A stretch of DNA of 64,000 nucleotides from Hymenobacter nivis (GTDB lineage: Bacteria; Bacteroidota; Bacteroidia; Cytophagales; Hymenobacteraceae): assembly GCF_006439025.1 (NCBI RefSeq), contig NZ_RCYZ01000001.1, positions 1,029,360-1,093,359 on the forward strand, given 5' to 3'. The position numbers were made by a program, and so were the translations under genes. This document shows, piece after piece, positions 51,901 to 60,253 of this stretch. Positions within the stretch are counted from its first letter, which is position 1. Each line of letters starts with the position of its first letter. The notes beneath the pieces are model-generated. The model searched no databases. It was not told the DNA's origin and saw only the letters and a program-made list of their open reading frames with translations.

Positions 51901-52621
51901 CCAGCGTGTTTTTATCGGCCGAAGTCCAGTAGCGGGTGGTGAGGTCGATGGCCGAAAGGCCAAAGGCATCGAGGGCCGCCACCAGGTGCTCGTTCTTGAG
52001 GTCTTGCAGGTACGAGGAGGCAATGAGGTACACCACCAGCAGCAGTACCGAGCCGATGTAGGTGCTCAGGATATTGCGCGAGAGCGTGGCCCCGGTGAAG
52101 AAAATGGCGCCCGAAAAGAACAGGTTGGGCAGCACCAGCACCAGGTAGGGCCACGCGTAGGTGCCGGCCGGGGCGCTGGCCAGAAACCGGTCGGCCTCCA
52201 CCCAGGGCATGACGCCGGCCGCCGCCGCCCCCAGCCCAATGCCGCTGAACACCAGCACCGCAATGAGGTAGGAGCCCAAAAACCGCCCCGCCAGGTAGCC
52301 AAACTTGCTGATGGCCGTGGTGTAAAACAGCGCGTGCGTGCGGTACTCAAAGTCGCGGTACACGGGGTTGCCCATCAGCGAGGACGCGATGATGACCCCA
52401 AAAACGCTCAGCACGGCGGTGACGATGGTGAGCGAAAACGGGGCGTTGATTTTCACCGTCTGCCCGTCGCCGCCGATGGAAATATTCACGCCCGTGCCGA
52501 AACCCCCGCCCGCCGCCGTCACCAGCAAAAAGGCCATCAGAAACAACAGAACAAAGTAAATCCAGGTAGCGGGCCGCTTGAGGCGGTATTTCAGCTCAAA
52601 AAGGAATATGGGAAGGAACAT
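48965..52621 (-). CDS. ABC-2 type permease fused to M1 metallopeptidase
   Basis: A 1218-residue fusion. Residues about 1-600 are a membrane region with two sets of six or more spans of the ABC-2 permease type (first span TWIYFVLLFLMAFLLV; second set after residue 320). The last half is an M1 peptidase: strands around 640-850, HEVAHQWW near 957-963, and the distal glutamate in MAEAMAEYSALM about 20 residues later. The stop follows DDNRKDLKL. Substrate unknown; it may move and trim peptides or remodel the membrane. It is paired with the ABC ATPase immediately upstream. Confidence 0.92.
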   Translation of the reverse strand: MFLPIFLFELKYRLKRPATWIYFVLLFLMAFLLVTAAGGGFGTGVNISIGGDGQTVKINAPFSLTIVTAVLSVFGVIIASSLMGNPVYRDFEYRTHALFYTTAISKFGYLAGRFLGSYLIAVLVFSGIGLGAAAAGVMPWVEADRFLASAPAGTYAWPYLVLVLPNLFFSGAIFFTGATLSRNILSTYIGSVLLLVVYLIASSYLQDLKNEHLVAALDAFGLSAIDLTTRYWTSADKNTLVLPLSSYVLLNRGVWLAAGLVLLGLCYARFRFSAFTSERVAKKTRAAAGAPGGPVASGEGLRLALPRVAQVFSGAMSLRQWWSLTRLEFWGIVRSRYFVAIAGSGVILLLATAAQVGKTFDTATYPVTYEVISAISGSFFFFFLAIIIFYSGELVWRERQAGVAQITDAVPVPSWVPFLSKLAALSLVQVVLLVVVMACGLLIQTFKGYFHYEIGQYVQALFLYELPYLLLWCVLGMVTQVVLNNKYLGFFVMVLYYVANLFRTQIGFSHRLLGYGGGASPGPYSDMNGYGHFLPAFWWTKLLWLGVALLLVLLANLLWVRGTDTRGRLPEARRRWSAGSSAALALGLAISLGAGGYIFYNTNVLNKYRTPKEGEKRQVAYEKRYRRLKDVAQPRITAVDLNTEIFPSTRAVRFRGRFTLVNKHARALDTVIVNIPVEQNPRVLALTLGQPGQAALALNDTTYGLRLYRLAQPLAPGDSLSLGLDLRYQERGFPNSDSNTDIVHNGTFVSSGYLPGLGYRENAELSGDQDRRNYGLKPKPRMAPVNDLKARQNTYISSDADWIRFRTTVSTEADQTAMAPGYLQKEWVQDGRRYFTYVMDRPMLNFYTFLSARYKQYKSQWVDSVGGRTIPITIYYQPGHEYNLQRMAAGARDALAYCSRSFSPYQHRQLRILEFPRYQSFAQSFANTVPFSEAIGFIAKVNDEDPEDLNYPYYVTAHEVAHQWWAHQVIGGNVQGSTLMAEAMAEYSALMVLRQQRGPTAMQRFLKFDMNRYLSGRAFEKKKEVPLALVENQQYIHYAKGSVVMYGLQDAMGEGVLNGGLKKYVAAVAFQGPPYTNSTEFVGYLRRAAPDSLQPYLTDQFERITLFDNRVTAATAKKLPNGRYQIDFTVKSAKFYADSLGNQRPADQSRDALPLAILPAPDKNGKPQPPLLLLKRHLKAGDNKLSFTVNRKPASVAIDPFNMVIDRQLDDNRKDLKL

Positions 52622-52665
52622 AAGCGGATAATTGAAAGGCAGGAAAGGAGGAGAAGTAAGTTGCC

Positions 52666-52754
52666 GTAGGGTGCGGGGCTTGCCCCCGCCCGTCGTTGCC
52701 CAAACACGCTGGATGCGGCGCGGACGACGGGCGGGGGCAAGCCCCGCACCCTAC
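52666..52754. repeat. REP-like palindrome, 30-bp perfect arms
   Basis: The arms 52666-52695 and 52725-52754 are perfectly complementary over 30 bp and enclose 29 unrelated bases. The element fills the gap between ATPase and permease genes of one unit. It lacks a T run, so it does not look like a terminator. Confidence 0.75.
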
Positions 52755-52757
52755 CCT

Positions 52758-53654
52758 TTAGACTGCCTCGCGCTTGGCCCGCGCCTCGTACTGCTGGATT
52801 TCTGAAAAATACACGTCCTCCAAATCCGGCGTCACGGCCTCGAAGCCGGCGTCCGGGGCCCCATCGGCTAGCACGTGCACCACGGTTTTGCCCGCAAACA
52901 GGCGCGAGCTGATGACCTGCTGGCGGGCTTGCAGCGCGGGCAGCTCGGCCTTCTCAATGAGCTTGCGCCAGATGCGGCCCTTCAGGTTGTTCATCACCGT
53001 GAGCGGGTCGCCGGTGAGCAGCACCTCGCCCTTGTTGATGATGGCCATGTGGCGGCACAGGTCGGCCACATCGCTCACGATGTGGGTGCTGAGGATGACC
53101 ACCAGGTTCTCGCCAATCTCGCTCAGCAGGTTGTGGAAGCGGTTGCGCTCGGCGGGGTCGAGGCCGGCGGTGGGCTCGTCCACGATGATGAGGCGGGGGT
53201 TGCCGAGCAGCGCCTGCGCGATGCCGAAGCGCTGCTTCATGCCGCCCGAGTAGCCGCCCACGTGCTTTTTGCGCACATCGTAGAGGTTGGTTTGGTGCAG
53301 CAGGGCCCCCACCATTTCCTTGCGCTCCTTGCCGTTGGCAATGCCCTTGAGGGTGGCGAAGTGGTCGAGCAAATCCTCGGCGCTCACGCTCGGGTACACG
53401 CCAAACTCCTGGGGCAGGTAGCCCAGCACGCGGCGCACGGCCTCCTTGTCGCGCAGCACGTCGATGCCATCGAGCACGATGCTGCCCGTGTCGGCGTCTT
53501 GCAGCGTGGCAATGGTGCGCATCAGGCTGCTTTTGCCCGCGCCGTTGGGCCCCAGCAGGCCAAACATGCCGTTGGGAATGGCCAGGCTCACGTTTTTGAG
53601 CGCCTGCGTGCCGTTGGGGTACGTTTTGGAAAGGTTGGTGATGGTGAGGGACAT
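52758..53654 (-). CDS. ABC transporter ATP-binding protein
   Basis: A 298-residue ATPase. Walker A GPNGAGKSS is at 35-43, the Q-loop lies in YLPQEFGVYP, the signature YSGGMKQRFG is near 139, Walker B LIIVDEPTAGLDP is near 160, and the H-loop is in STHIVSDV. The C-terminal 70 residues are an extra alpha/beta piece typical of CcmA/NatA-type ATPases. It surely works with the permease-peptidase downstream. Only a 70-bp gap separates it from the M50-like gene upstream. Confidence 0.95.
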   Translation of the reverse strand: MSLTITNLSKTYPNGTQALKNVSLAIPNGMFGLLGPNGAGKSSLMRTIATLQDADTGSIVLDGIDVLRDKEAVRRVLGYLPQEFGVYPSVSAEDLLDHFATLKGIANGKERKEMVGALLHQTNLYDVRKKHVGGYSGGMKQRFGIAQALLGNPRLIIVDEPTAGLDPAERNRFHNLLSEIGENLVVILSTHIVSDVADLCRHMAIINKGEVLLTGDPLTVMNNLKGRIWRKLIEKAELPALQARQQVISSRLFAGKTVVHVLADGAPDAGFEAVTPDLEDVYFSEIQQYEARAKREAV

Positions 53655-53723
53655 GGGCAGAAAAAAGAGAAAGGTGGTTTGGGAAAGAGAACCGGGGCAA
53701 TGCTGGCGCGGGGCGGGCGTGTA

Positions 53724-54914
53724 CTACTGATGCAAAAAACCGGCGAGTGGTTGCCCGGCGCCGGGCGAGCCGCCGGCCCGGAGCGGCGGCTCCGCTGGCC
53801 CGGCGGCCCAGCGCACGGTATCGGCCAGCCACTCGGCGTAGAGGTGGGCGCTGCCCTGGTCGACGCTGCGGGGCAGGGCCCGCAAGGCGGCTTGCGCAAA
53901 GGCCAGGGCCGGCGCGGGCTCACCGGCCAGGCGGGCCAGGGCAGCTTCGACGCGGGCCAGCACATCGGCCGTGACCAGCACGCTGGGCTGCGCCCGCGCC
54001 CGGAAGGCACGGGCCGTGGGCAAATCGTACTCGTAGGCGGCGGCGAAAAACGCCGATTCCAGCCAGCCGCTGGCCTGGAGGCCCACCGGCTGCCGGAGCA
54101 GCTGCGTGCGGTAGGCGGCCAGGTGCTGGCCGGCTTGCGCAATTTGCTGGGCGTCGAGGGCCCCCAGGTAGCGGTAGTAGTGGGCGTAGGCCTGCATGGG
54201 CAGCTCGGGGGGCAAGGCGGCCGCGGCCGCGAGGGGGCCCTGCGGCAAGTGGCGGGGCCGGGTGCCGGCCGTGCTGTGGGCCATCACCGTGAGCAGGGCC
54301 AAGTCGAGCTGGCCGGCCGCGTCGCCCCGCCACAGGTGCAGCAGCCGGCTGCCGTCGCTGTAAAAGCCACCCACGTGCACGGGTATGAGCGTCAGCAGCG
54401 TCAGCAGCGCCGAAATGCTGCCGCTCGCGGCCAGCGACGCGGCCAGCACCTGCCCCACAGCCGAGGCAGGAATGGGCAGCAGGGCGTAGGTGCCCAGCGC
54501 CGTGGCCGCCCACGCCGCACTGCCCAGCGGCCCGCCCGCCGCAAAGGCCATAAACCGCCGGCGCAGGTCGCCCGCGGGCGGGGGCAGGCACAGGGCCATG
54601 CCGCCGGCCAGGTTCAGGTTGGTGTTCCAGGCAAGGCGCAGGCGGCCCGCTTCGCGCTTCCACAGCAGGGGCCCTACCGCCAGCCAGCAAAACCGGAAGC
54701 CCTGCCACTGCCCCGCCAGCACGTGGCCCAGCTCGTGCAGCAACACGGCCAGCAGCCAGGCCACCGGCAGCAGCGCCAGCAGGCCGGCCGCCTGCCCCCG
54801 GCCCCAGGCCGCGTGGTGCGGCAGCCGCAAGCCGTACTTGGCGCCCAGGGTCCCCAGGGCCGCGCCGAGAGCCGCATACAGCACAAGAAACAGGAGTTTA
54901 CGCAGGTTTTTCAT
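53724..54914 (-). CDS. M50-like membrane metalloprotease
   Basis: A 396-residue protein. Two N-terminal spans are followed by a third containing HELGH at 60-64, the zinc motif of site-2-type proteases. AAGGPLGSAAW and a later YSDGSRLLHLW occupy positions where M50 members carry conserved glycine and aspartate motifs. The C-terminal 180 residues are soluble, helical and Ala/Leu-rich. The start 54912-54914 (MKNLRKLLFL) fits. It is first in the apparent operon with the ABC ATPase and the permease-M1 fusion. Confidence 0.8.
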   Translation of the reverse strand: MKNLRKLLFLVLYAALGAALGTLGAKYGLRLPHHAAWGRGQAAGLLALLPVAWLLAVLLHELGHVLAGQWQGFRFCWLAVGPLLWKREAGRLRLAWNTNLNLAGGMALCLPPPAGDLRRRFMAFAAGGPLGSAAWAATALGTYALLPIPASAVGQVLAASLAASGSISALLTLLTLIPVHVGGFYSDGSRLLHLWRGDAAGQLDLALLTVMAHSTAGTRPRHLPQGPLAAAAALPPELPMQAYAHYYRYLGALDAQQIAQAGQHLAAYRTQLLRQPVGLQASGWLESAFFAAAYEYDLPTARAFRARAQPSVLVTADVLARVEAALARLAGEPAPALAFAQAALRALPRSVDQGSAHLYAEWLADTVRWAAGPAEPPLRAGGSPGAGQPLAGFLHQ

Positions 54915-55253
54915 GGTTTTGCAAGGGGCGGCGGGGCGGCGGTAGCCCAGGGCCCGAGCGCCCTGCCCGCGCCGGTAGCGCAGGCCACGGGCAGGCCACG
55001 GGCAGGCCACGGGCAGGCAAACTGGCTGCACCAGTAAATGAACGACCCATGAATCGGCAGCGCAAGCATTGCATTACACCTGGCCTATATCAGAGTATAC
55101 TATTCCAGTTTGGCCGCGCCGCAGGTCAGAAGCGTGCGTTGGCCGGGCGTTTCGATGCGCCGGCCGAAATGCCGCCCGGGGGCCCCCGGGGGTGGATAGT
55201 TTTGAATTATTCAAGCAAAAAGTTAACCCCGCCGCTATCCCCCATCCTGTCTT

Positions 55254-55772
55254 ATGAAACGATATTACTACTCCTGCTTATTCTTATTAGGGGCCCTGGC
55301 GGCGGGTAGTGGCTCGGCCCAGGCCCAGGCCCGGCAGCCCCGCACCAAGCTACTGGCAGCCAACGTATCGCACGCGGCCCCGGCGGCGTTCCCCGTGGCC
55401 GCGGCGCCCGCCCCGGCCGCCCCGGCCGCCCCGGCCGCCCCCGCGCCAGTGATGCTGGCCGGCCGCGTCGAAACGCTGGCCGGGGCCCTGGCCGGGGCCG
55501 TGGTGCGCCTGCCGCGCCTCGACCAATCGTGCGTGACCGATGCGCAGGGCAACTTCAGCTTCACGGTGCCCGCCGGCACGGGCCCCGAGGCGGCGGTGGC
55601 CTCCTACGCCGGCTTTGCCGACGTGGCGGCCGCCCTGCAGCCCGGCGCCACGCTAGCCGTGGTGCAGCTGCTCACGCCGGTCAATATTTCGCTCACCAAG
55701 CAGCAGCAGCTCAAGGCCTACCTCAAAACCGCCCGCCACGAGGTGCGGCACGACCTGCGCCAAATCAAGTAG
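55254..55772 (+). CDS. secreted carboxypeptidase-regulatory-like protein
   Basis: A 172-residue product. A signal peptide (MKRYYYSCLFLLGALAAGSGSAQA) is followed by a low-complexity Ala/Pro stretch (about 45-65) and a small beta-sandwich: VMLAGRVETLAGALAGAVVRL, then TDAQGNFSFTVPAG, as in CarboxypepD_reg-like domains. It ends in a basic helix (LKTARHEVRHDLRQIK). The stop TAG abuts GGCCCC. A long AT-rich palindrome follows. Function unknown. Confidence 0.7.
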   Translation: MKRYYYSCLFLLGALAAGSGSAQAQARQPRTKLLAANVSHAAPAAFPVAAAPAPAAPAAPAAPAPVMLAGRVETLAGALAGAVVRLPRLDQSCVTDAQGNFSFTVPAGTGPEAAVASYAGFADVAAALQPGATLAVVQLLTPVNISLTKQQQLKAYLKTARHEVRHDLRQIK

Positions 55773-55780
55773 GGCCCCTG

Positions 55781-55857
55781 AGAATTAAAAACTAAAAATG
55801 GAGAATTAAAAATCTGGCCGTCAGATTTTTAATTCTCCATTTTTAGTTTTTAATTCT
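55781..55857. repeat. AT-rich 36-bp perfect palindrome (possible MITE-like element or terminator)
   Basis: The arms 55781-55816 and 55822-55857 are perfectly complementary, with loop GCCGT. Each arm contains GAGAATTAAAA or GAATTAAAA twice. The composition contrasts with the GC-rich flanks. It lies between convergent genes and ends in T-rich sequence both ways, so it can also terminate transcription. Confidence 0.8.
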
Positions 55858-55862
55858 TTTCC

Positions 55863-58340
55863 CTAGCCGCCCTGCTTGCTGCCGCCGCCCTTGGTGTCGT
55901 CGTTGTTGATGCTCTTGCGCTGCTTGCCCTGCTGCTCCTGCCCGAAGCGGTAGGCGAGGCTCAGGCGGAAAGACCGCTGGTAGGCGTAGAAGGTGGAGCG
56001 CTGGTCGAAGGCGGGCGTGCTGAGGGTGGAGCGGTAAGGCCAGCGCCCATTGAAGGGGCTGGCGATGTTGAGCGCCACGTCGGCCTTTTTATTCCAGAAG
56101 GTTTTTTTGCCCCCGAAGGAATAATACAGGTTGGCCGGGCCGTAGCCCTGGATGTCGATGGTGCGCAGCGAGCCGTAGGCGAAGGCCTGGACGGTGTATT
56201 CTTTGGGCAGCCGGTACGAGGTATTGAGGTTGAGACTGGCCGTGAAGCCCCGCTGGTCGGCTTGCAGCGAGGGCGAGCGGCGCACCACGTACTGCACGTC
56301 GGGGCCCAGGCTCAGGTCCCACTTGGGGTTGGGCTTGAGGGAGGCGAACACGTTGAACTGGTAGAACGTGTTGGCCGCCACGTTGCGGTAAGTGGTTTCC
56401 ACCACGCCCAGCGTATCGCTGAGCAAGTTCACGCTCTCAATGGCGTTGCCGGTGTGGCGCACCGACAGCGCCGCGTTGAGGGTGGTAATTTTGACGGTGG
56501 TGTTGTAGCTCAGTTCGTAGGAATCGGTCAGCTCGGGGCTGAGAAAAGGATTGCCGAAGGACACAAACCCCGGCGCAGAAGCATCGCGGAAGGGGTTGAG
56601 GAAGTCGATGGCCGGCCGCGTGATGCGGCGGCTGTACGCGGCGCGCATGCTGCTGGCCTCGTTGAGTTTGTACTGGGCAAAGCCGTTGGGCAGCACCGTG
56701 AAGTAACTGGGGGCAAACTGCGAGTTGGTGGTGCGGAAGTCGGCGTTGACGCTGGTGCGCTCCAGGCGGCTGCCCAGGCTGGCGCTCAGCTTCTTGCCCA
56801 CCCCAAACGAGTAGATGCCGTAGGCAGCCTGCACGTCCTGGCGGTAGCTGAAGTCGGTACTGCGGCGCGGGTCTTTGGCCAGCGCGGGGCCGTAGTTGGT
56901 GCGTAGTGTGTCGACGGTGGCCACCGAGCCGGTGCTCCGAAAAATGCCCTTTAGGCCCACTTCCAGCTTGCTTTGCTCGCCCAGGGGCTGCGTGTAGTCG
57001 GTTTGGAGCGTCACTTCTTGGCCGGGCGTGCGGCCCCGGCTGCGCTCGCGGTAGCTGGCCTCGGCGCTGCTCAGCAGCACGCTGGACCCCTGAAACTGAT
57101 CGTAGTCGTAGCCAAACGTGCCGGTGTTGAGGGCGTACTGGCCCAGCACGCTCCACTCCTTCCGGGCCTGTGCAAAGGTGCGGGTGTAGGTGGCAGTGCC
57201 CTCCACGTTGAGGCCATTGAACACCTCGGTAGTAGCGCGACTGAACAGTTGGTTAGCCGCGGGCAATGGCGAATCGTAGCGGTTAAATAAGTCGCGGATA
57301 CCCTTGCCACTGTAGTAGTTAATGGAACTGGCCAGCGTGATGCTATGGTGCTCGGCAGGGTCGTAGTCGAGGCCCACGGTACCGTAAGTCCAGCCGCCTC
57401 TGCTGTAGTTAGTACCGTTGCGGCGCAGCGTATCGGTACCAGCCGCGGAGTAGCCCAGCCGGTAAATTTCTGATGCACCAGGGCTGTACCAAGTCCCGGC
57501 GTTGGCCGACGACGTGAAGTTGATTTTGCCCTGCCGGAAGTTCAGGGCTGAGTTGAAGTTGTTGTTGCGGTTGCCGCCGCTCAGGCCCAGCCGGCCGTTG
57601 GCGCCCTGCTTGGTGCCTTTTTTAAGCACGATGTTGATGATGCCGGCCGTACCCTCGCCATCGTATTTGGCGGGCGGCGTCGTAATCACCTCCACGCTCT
57701 GGATCTGCTCAGCCGGAATGCTTTTGAGTGCCTCGGCCAGGTTGCGGGCCAGCGTGGGCGAAGGCTTGTTATTAACGAGTACCTTGAAGTTGGCCGAGCC
57801 GCGCATCGTCACGTTGCCGTCGCCGTCCACGGCCAGCAGCGGGGCTTTGCGCAGCACGTCCTGGGCGGTACCGCCGGCGTTGCTCACGTCCTGCTCGGCG
57901 TTGTATACCAGGCGGTCGGGGCGCACCTCCACCACCGGCTTCGAGCCGATGATGACGGCCTCGCCCAGCGCCTGGGCCGTGGCCCGCAGGCGCAGGGCCC
58001 CCACGTCGAGGGGGCCCGTGTCCACCACCACGGCGCGGGTGTGGGTGCCGTAGCCCACGTAGCTGGCCCGCAGCCGGAAGGGCCCCGCCGCCAGCTTGGT
58101 GAAGCTGAACTTGCCCTGGTCGTCGGCCGCCACGCCGGTAATGGGCTTCTCGTTGGGGGCCGGCGGCAGCAGCACCACCGTGGCGTAGGCCACCGGCTGG
58201 CGGCTGGCCGAATCGAGCACCGTGCCGGTGAGCGCGCCGGTGCCGGCCGCGGGGCCCTGGGCCGCCGCCGGCAAAGCAGTGGCTACCGCGAAGAGCAGGC
58301 TCAGCAGCCCGCCCGTCGCGCAACGGGTAAATTTTTTCAT
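55863..58340 (-). CDS. TonB-receptor-like outer-membrane protein
   Basis: An 825-residue protein. A signal peptide (MKKFTRCATGGLLSLLFAVATALPAAAQ) is followed by a CarboxypepD_reg domain (GTVLDSASRQPVAYATVVL), then a plug (GGTAQDVLRKAPLLAVDGDGNVTMRG, NNKPSPTLARNL, SIPAEQIQSVEVITTPPAKYD). The last about 550 residues form a barrel of the OMP_b-brl_3 type. No SusD partner is adjacent. The likely ligand is a metal complex, peptide or small nutrient. A basic Gly-rich tail (NNDDTKGGGSKQGG) ends it. A regulator gene lies 260 bp upstream on the same strand. Confidence 0.9.
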   Translation of the reverse strand: MKKFTRCATGGLLSLLFAVATALPAAAQGPAAGTGALTGTVLDSASRQPVAYATVVLLPPAPNEKPITGVAADDQGKFSFTKLAAGPFRLRASYVGYGTHTRAVVVDTGPLDVGALRLRATAQALGEAVIIGSKPVVEVRPDRLVYNAEQDVSNAGGTAQDVLRKAPLLAVDGDGNVTMRGSANFKVLVNNKPSPTLARNLAEALKSIPAEQIQSVEVITTPPAKYDGEGTAGIINIVLKKGTKQGANGRLGLSGGNRNNNFNSALNFRQGKINFTSSANAGTWYSPGASEIYRLGYSAAGTDTLRRNGTNYSRGGWTYGTVGLDYDPAEHHSITLASSINYYSGKGIRDLFNRYDSPLPAANQLFSRATTEVFNGLNVEGTATYTRTFAQARKEWSVLGQYALNTGTFGYDYDQFQGSSVLLSSAEASYRERSRGRTPGQEVTLQTDYTQPLGEQSKLEVGLKGIFRSTGSVATVDTLRTNYGPALAKDPRRSTDFSYRQDVQAAYGIYSFGVGKKLSASLGSRLERTSVNADFRTTNSQFAPSYFTVLPNGFAQYKLNEASSMRAAYSRRITRPAIDFLNPFRDASAPGFVSFGNPFLSPELTDSYELSYNTTVKITTLNAALSVRHTGNAIESVNLLSDTLGVVETTYRNVAANTFYQFNVFASLKPNPKWDLSLGPDVQYVVRRSPSLQADQRGFTASLNLNTSYRLPKEYTVQAFAYGSLRTIDIQGYGPANLYYSFGGKKTFWNKKADVALNIASPFNGRWPYRSTLSTPAFDQRSTFYAYQRSFRLSLAYRFGQEQQGKQRKSINNDDTKGGGSKQGG

Positions 58341-58600
58341 GCGTAGTGGGTAGAAGGAAAGGGAACCGCCAGCACAGATGCGGATAGTTCCCCGATGGTT
58401 GCCTGCTGCGGCTACCAGGGCCCCCGGCCAAACGTTACCGCGGCCGTGAAAAAAACAAGGAAATGAGGGGCCCCGGCGCGGGGGCCAGTGGGCGGGGAGC
58501 AACGTTTTCACGGTCGAAACGGGGGTTGGTGAGGACGAGGGCAAAGGTCCTCGCCCGCCCCACGGCCCGCGCCCCAGGCCATGATCTGGCCCGCCCCAAC

Positions 58601-59845
58601 TTATAATTTGGGCCGCACCACGTCGCTGGGGGCCTGGCCCAGCAGCTTCTTAAACACGCGGTTAAACGTTGATTTTGAGTTGAATCCGCTCTCCAGCGCC
58701 ACCCCTACCAGCGAGTAGTGCCCGAAGCGCGGGTCGGCCAGCTTGCGGCGCGCCTCCTGCACCCGGTAGGTGTTCACGAAGTCGTTGAAGTTCTGCCCAC
58801 AGCCCGCGTTGATGACCTTGGAGAGCAAAGCCGGGTGCGTGCGCAGGCGGTGGGCCAGCTCGGCGAGGGTCAGCTCGGGCTCTAGCCAGGGCTGCTCGTC
58901 GGCCATCAGGGCCAGCAGCTTGGTGCGCCAGGGCCCCAGCTCGGGCGGTAGCGGCGCAGCGGCCGGGCGCTCGGCCAGCGCCGGGGGCCCCAGCGCCAGC
59001 GCGCCGCCACCGGGCAGCGGCGCGGCATCGGCCGGCGGGGGCAGCGCCGGGGCCCCAAAGCGGAGTGGGCTGGTGGCGGCCGCGTAATTGGCCTGGAGGC
59101 CCACCGCTACCAGCCCGTATATAAGGATGCCGCGCAGGGCGAAGAAATTCCAGGCCGCGTCGTAGTTAAAGGCAAAGACCGTGTTCAGCGCCGTGTACAG
59201 CAAGTTCAGCGTCAGGACCAGCAATTGCAACAGCAGCAGCTGCCGCAGCCCGGCGAAGCGCAGGCGCTCGGGGTCCGAGAAGTTGTCGTCGAGGTAGCGG
59301 CGGTAGCGGCGGTACTCGGCCCACATGCGCAGGCCGTAGCCCAGCAGCAGCCCGTGGCTGAGCAGCGCCAGCGGCAGGGCCAGCCCGTTGAGGGCAGTGG
59401 CCGCCGCGCCCTTAGTGCCAAAGAAATCGGGCAGCGGCCGGCCGTGCAGCCCGCGCCACCACCCCAGGTCGTAGAGGGCCGCCGCCGCAAACAGGCCCAG
59501 CTCCAGCCCCGCCGGCAGCAGGTGCACGGCCAGCGGCCGCCAGCGAAACTCCTGGTTGGTGAGGCTGCGGAAGTACAGGTAATAGCCCGCACCCAGCGCC
59601 GTACCCAAGTGCCAGGGCACGTAAAACATCACCGTCGAGTACCCATCGTGGCTGTCGTACCAGCCCGCGTAGCCCAGCATCCACTGCGCCACGCTGACGG
59701 TGGGCAGGGCAATGAGCAGCGCCAGCAGGGCGTCGGTGGGGGCCCCGCGCCTCAGGGCCCGGCCCAACAGCCACAGCGCGGCCACCGCCCCCGGCACCAC
59801 AAACGGTAATAGCAACGCGCTGCGGGCACCAAACTGGAAGAGCAT
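58601..59845 (-). CDS. 7TM membrane-anchored AraC-type regulator
   Basis: A 414-residue protein with seven N-terminal membrane spans (about 10-290, e.g. ALLLPFVVPGAVAALWLL and LLALLIALPTVSVAQWML). A Pro/Ala linker leads to a C-terminal AraC DNA-binding domain: LTLAELAHRLRTHPALLSKVINAGCGQNF, then SLVGVALESGFNSKSTFNRVFKKLLGQAPSD. Such proteins sense signals at the membrane. It precedes the TonB-like receptor gene, its likely target. The ATG 59843-59845 starts directly before the first span. Confidence 0.9.
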   Translation of the reverse strand: MLFQFGARSALLLPFVVPGAVAALWLLGRALRRGAPTDALLALLIALPTVSVAQWMLGYAGWYDSHDGYSTVMFYVPWHLGTALGAGYYLYFRSLTNQEFRWRPLAVHLLPAGLELGLFAAAALYDLGWWRGLHGRPLPDFFGTKGAAATALNGLALPLALLSHGLLLGYGLRMWAEYRRYRRYLDDNFSDPERLRFAGLRQLLLLQLLVLTLNLLYTALNTVFAFNYDAAWNFFALRGILIYGLVAVGLQANYAAATSPLRFGAPALPPPADAAPLPGGGALALGPPALAERPAAAPLPPELGPWRTKLLALMADEQPWLEPELTLAELAHRLRTHPALLSKVINAGCGQNFNDFVNTYRVQEARRKLADPRFGHYSLVGVALESGFNSKSTFNRVFKKLLGQAPSDVVRPKL

Positions 59846-59876
59846 AGCGGTAAAAATACGCCGCCGGGGCCCCGGT

Positions 59877-60110
59877 TTCCAGGACCTCCCCCACCTGCTC
59901 GACACGATGAACCTCCGAAAATTCGGCGACCACAAGGGCGGCATCCCGCTGCCGCTGCTGGCCGGCGCGTTCGGCATTCCCTCGCTCAAAAACGCCCTCG
60001 ATGGCTCGAAGTTAGGCCACACCTATTGGGTAAAGAAAGACCTGGCCCTCATCGTGAGGTACTGCCAGAAGGATGTCGAAACCACGGCCCGCGTGCTTCT
60101 GCACTCCACC
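59877..60110 (+). pseudogene. 3' remnant of a PolB-like 3'-5' exonuclease gene
   Basis: The plus strand encodes FQDLPHLLDTMNLRKFGDHKGG, AGAFGIPSLKNALDGSKLGH and DLALIVRYCQKDVETTARVLL. This is the C-terminal part of the predicted 3'-5' exonuclease family related to DNA polymerase B, including the final YCxxDV motif with its metal-binding aspartate. The N-terminal exonuclease motifs are missing, because the frame upstream runs antisense into the regulator gene. After the motif the frame continues without family similarity to 60224. Confidence 0.7.
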
Positions 60111-60227
60111 CCACCAGTAAGCCCGCTGGAACGCCGTGCAGCTCACCCACTTACCCTGGGGCCCCACCCTGGCCCCCGCATACACCGCGTAGCCGGCACC
60201 TTGCCATATATAATAATAGCCTGACTA

Positions 60228-60253
60228 GGGCAGCCCAGCGGGCTGCCCTTTTT
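60228..60253 (+). terminator. terminator after the exonuclease remnant
   Basis: The arms GGGCAGCCC (60228-60236) and GGGCTGCCC (60240-60248) lie around AGC, followed by TTTTT. Confidence 0.85.

Noticed and set aside
49091..52669. A 1192-codon open frame on the plus strand opposite the permease-M1 gene
   Set aside because: Composition (Val/His/Gln/Gly-rich, no domain motif) is that of an antisense shadow of a GC-rich gene; the minus-strand gene has clear peptidase and permease motifs.
59700..59876. Upstream extension of the exonuclease-like frame
   Set aside because: This part is antisense to the coding sequence of the 7TM-AraC regulator and has no exonuclease motif.
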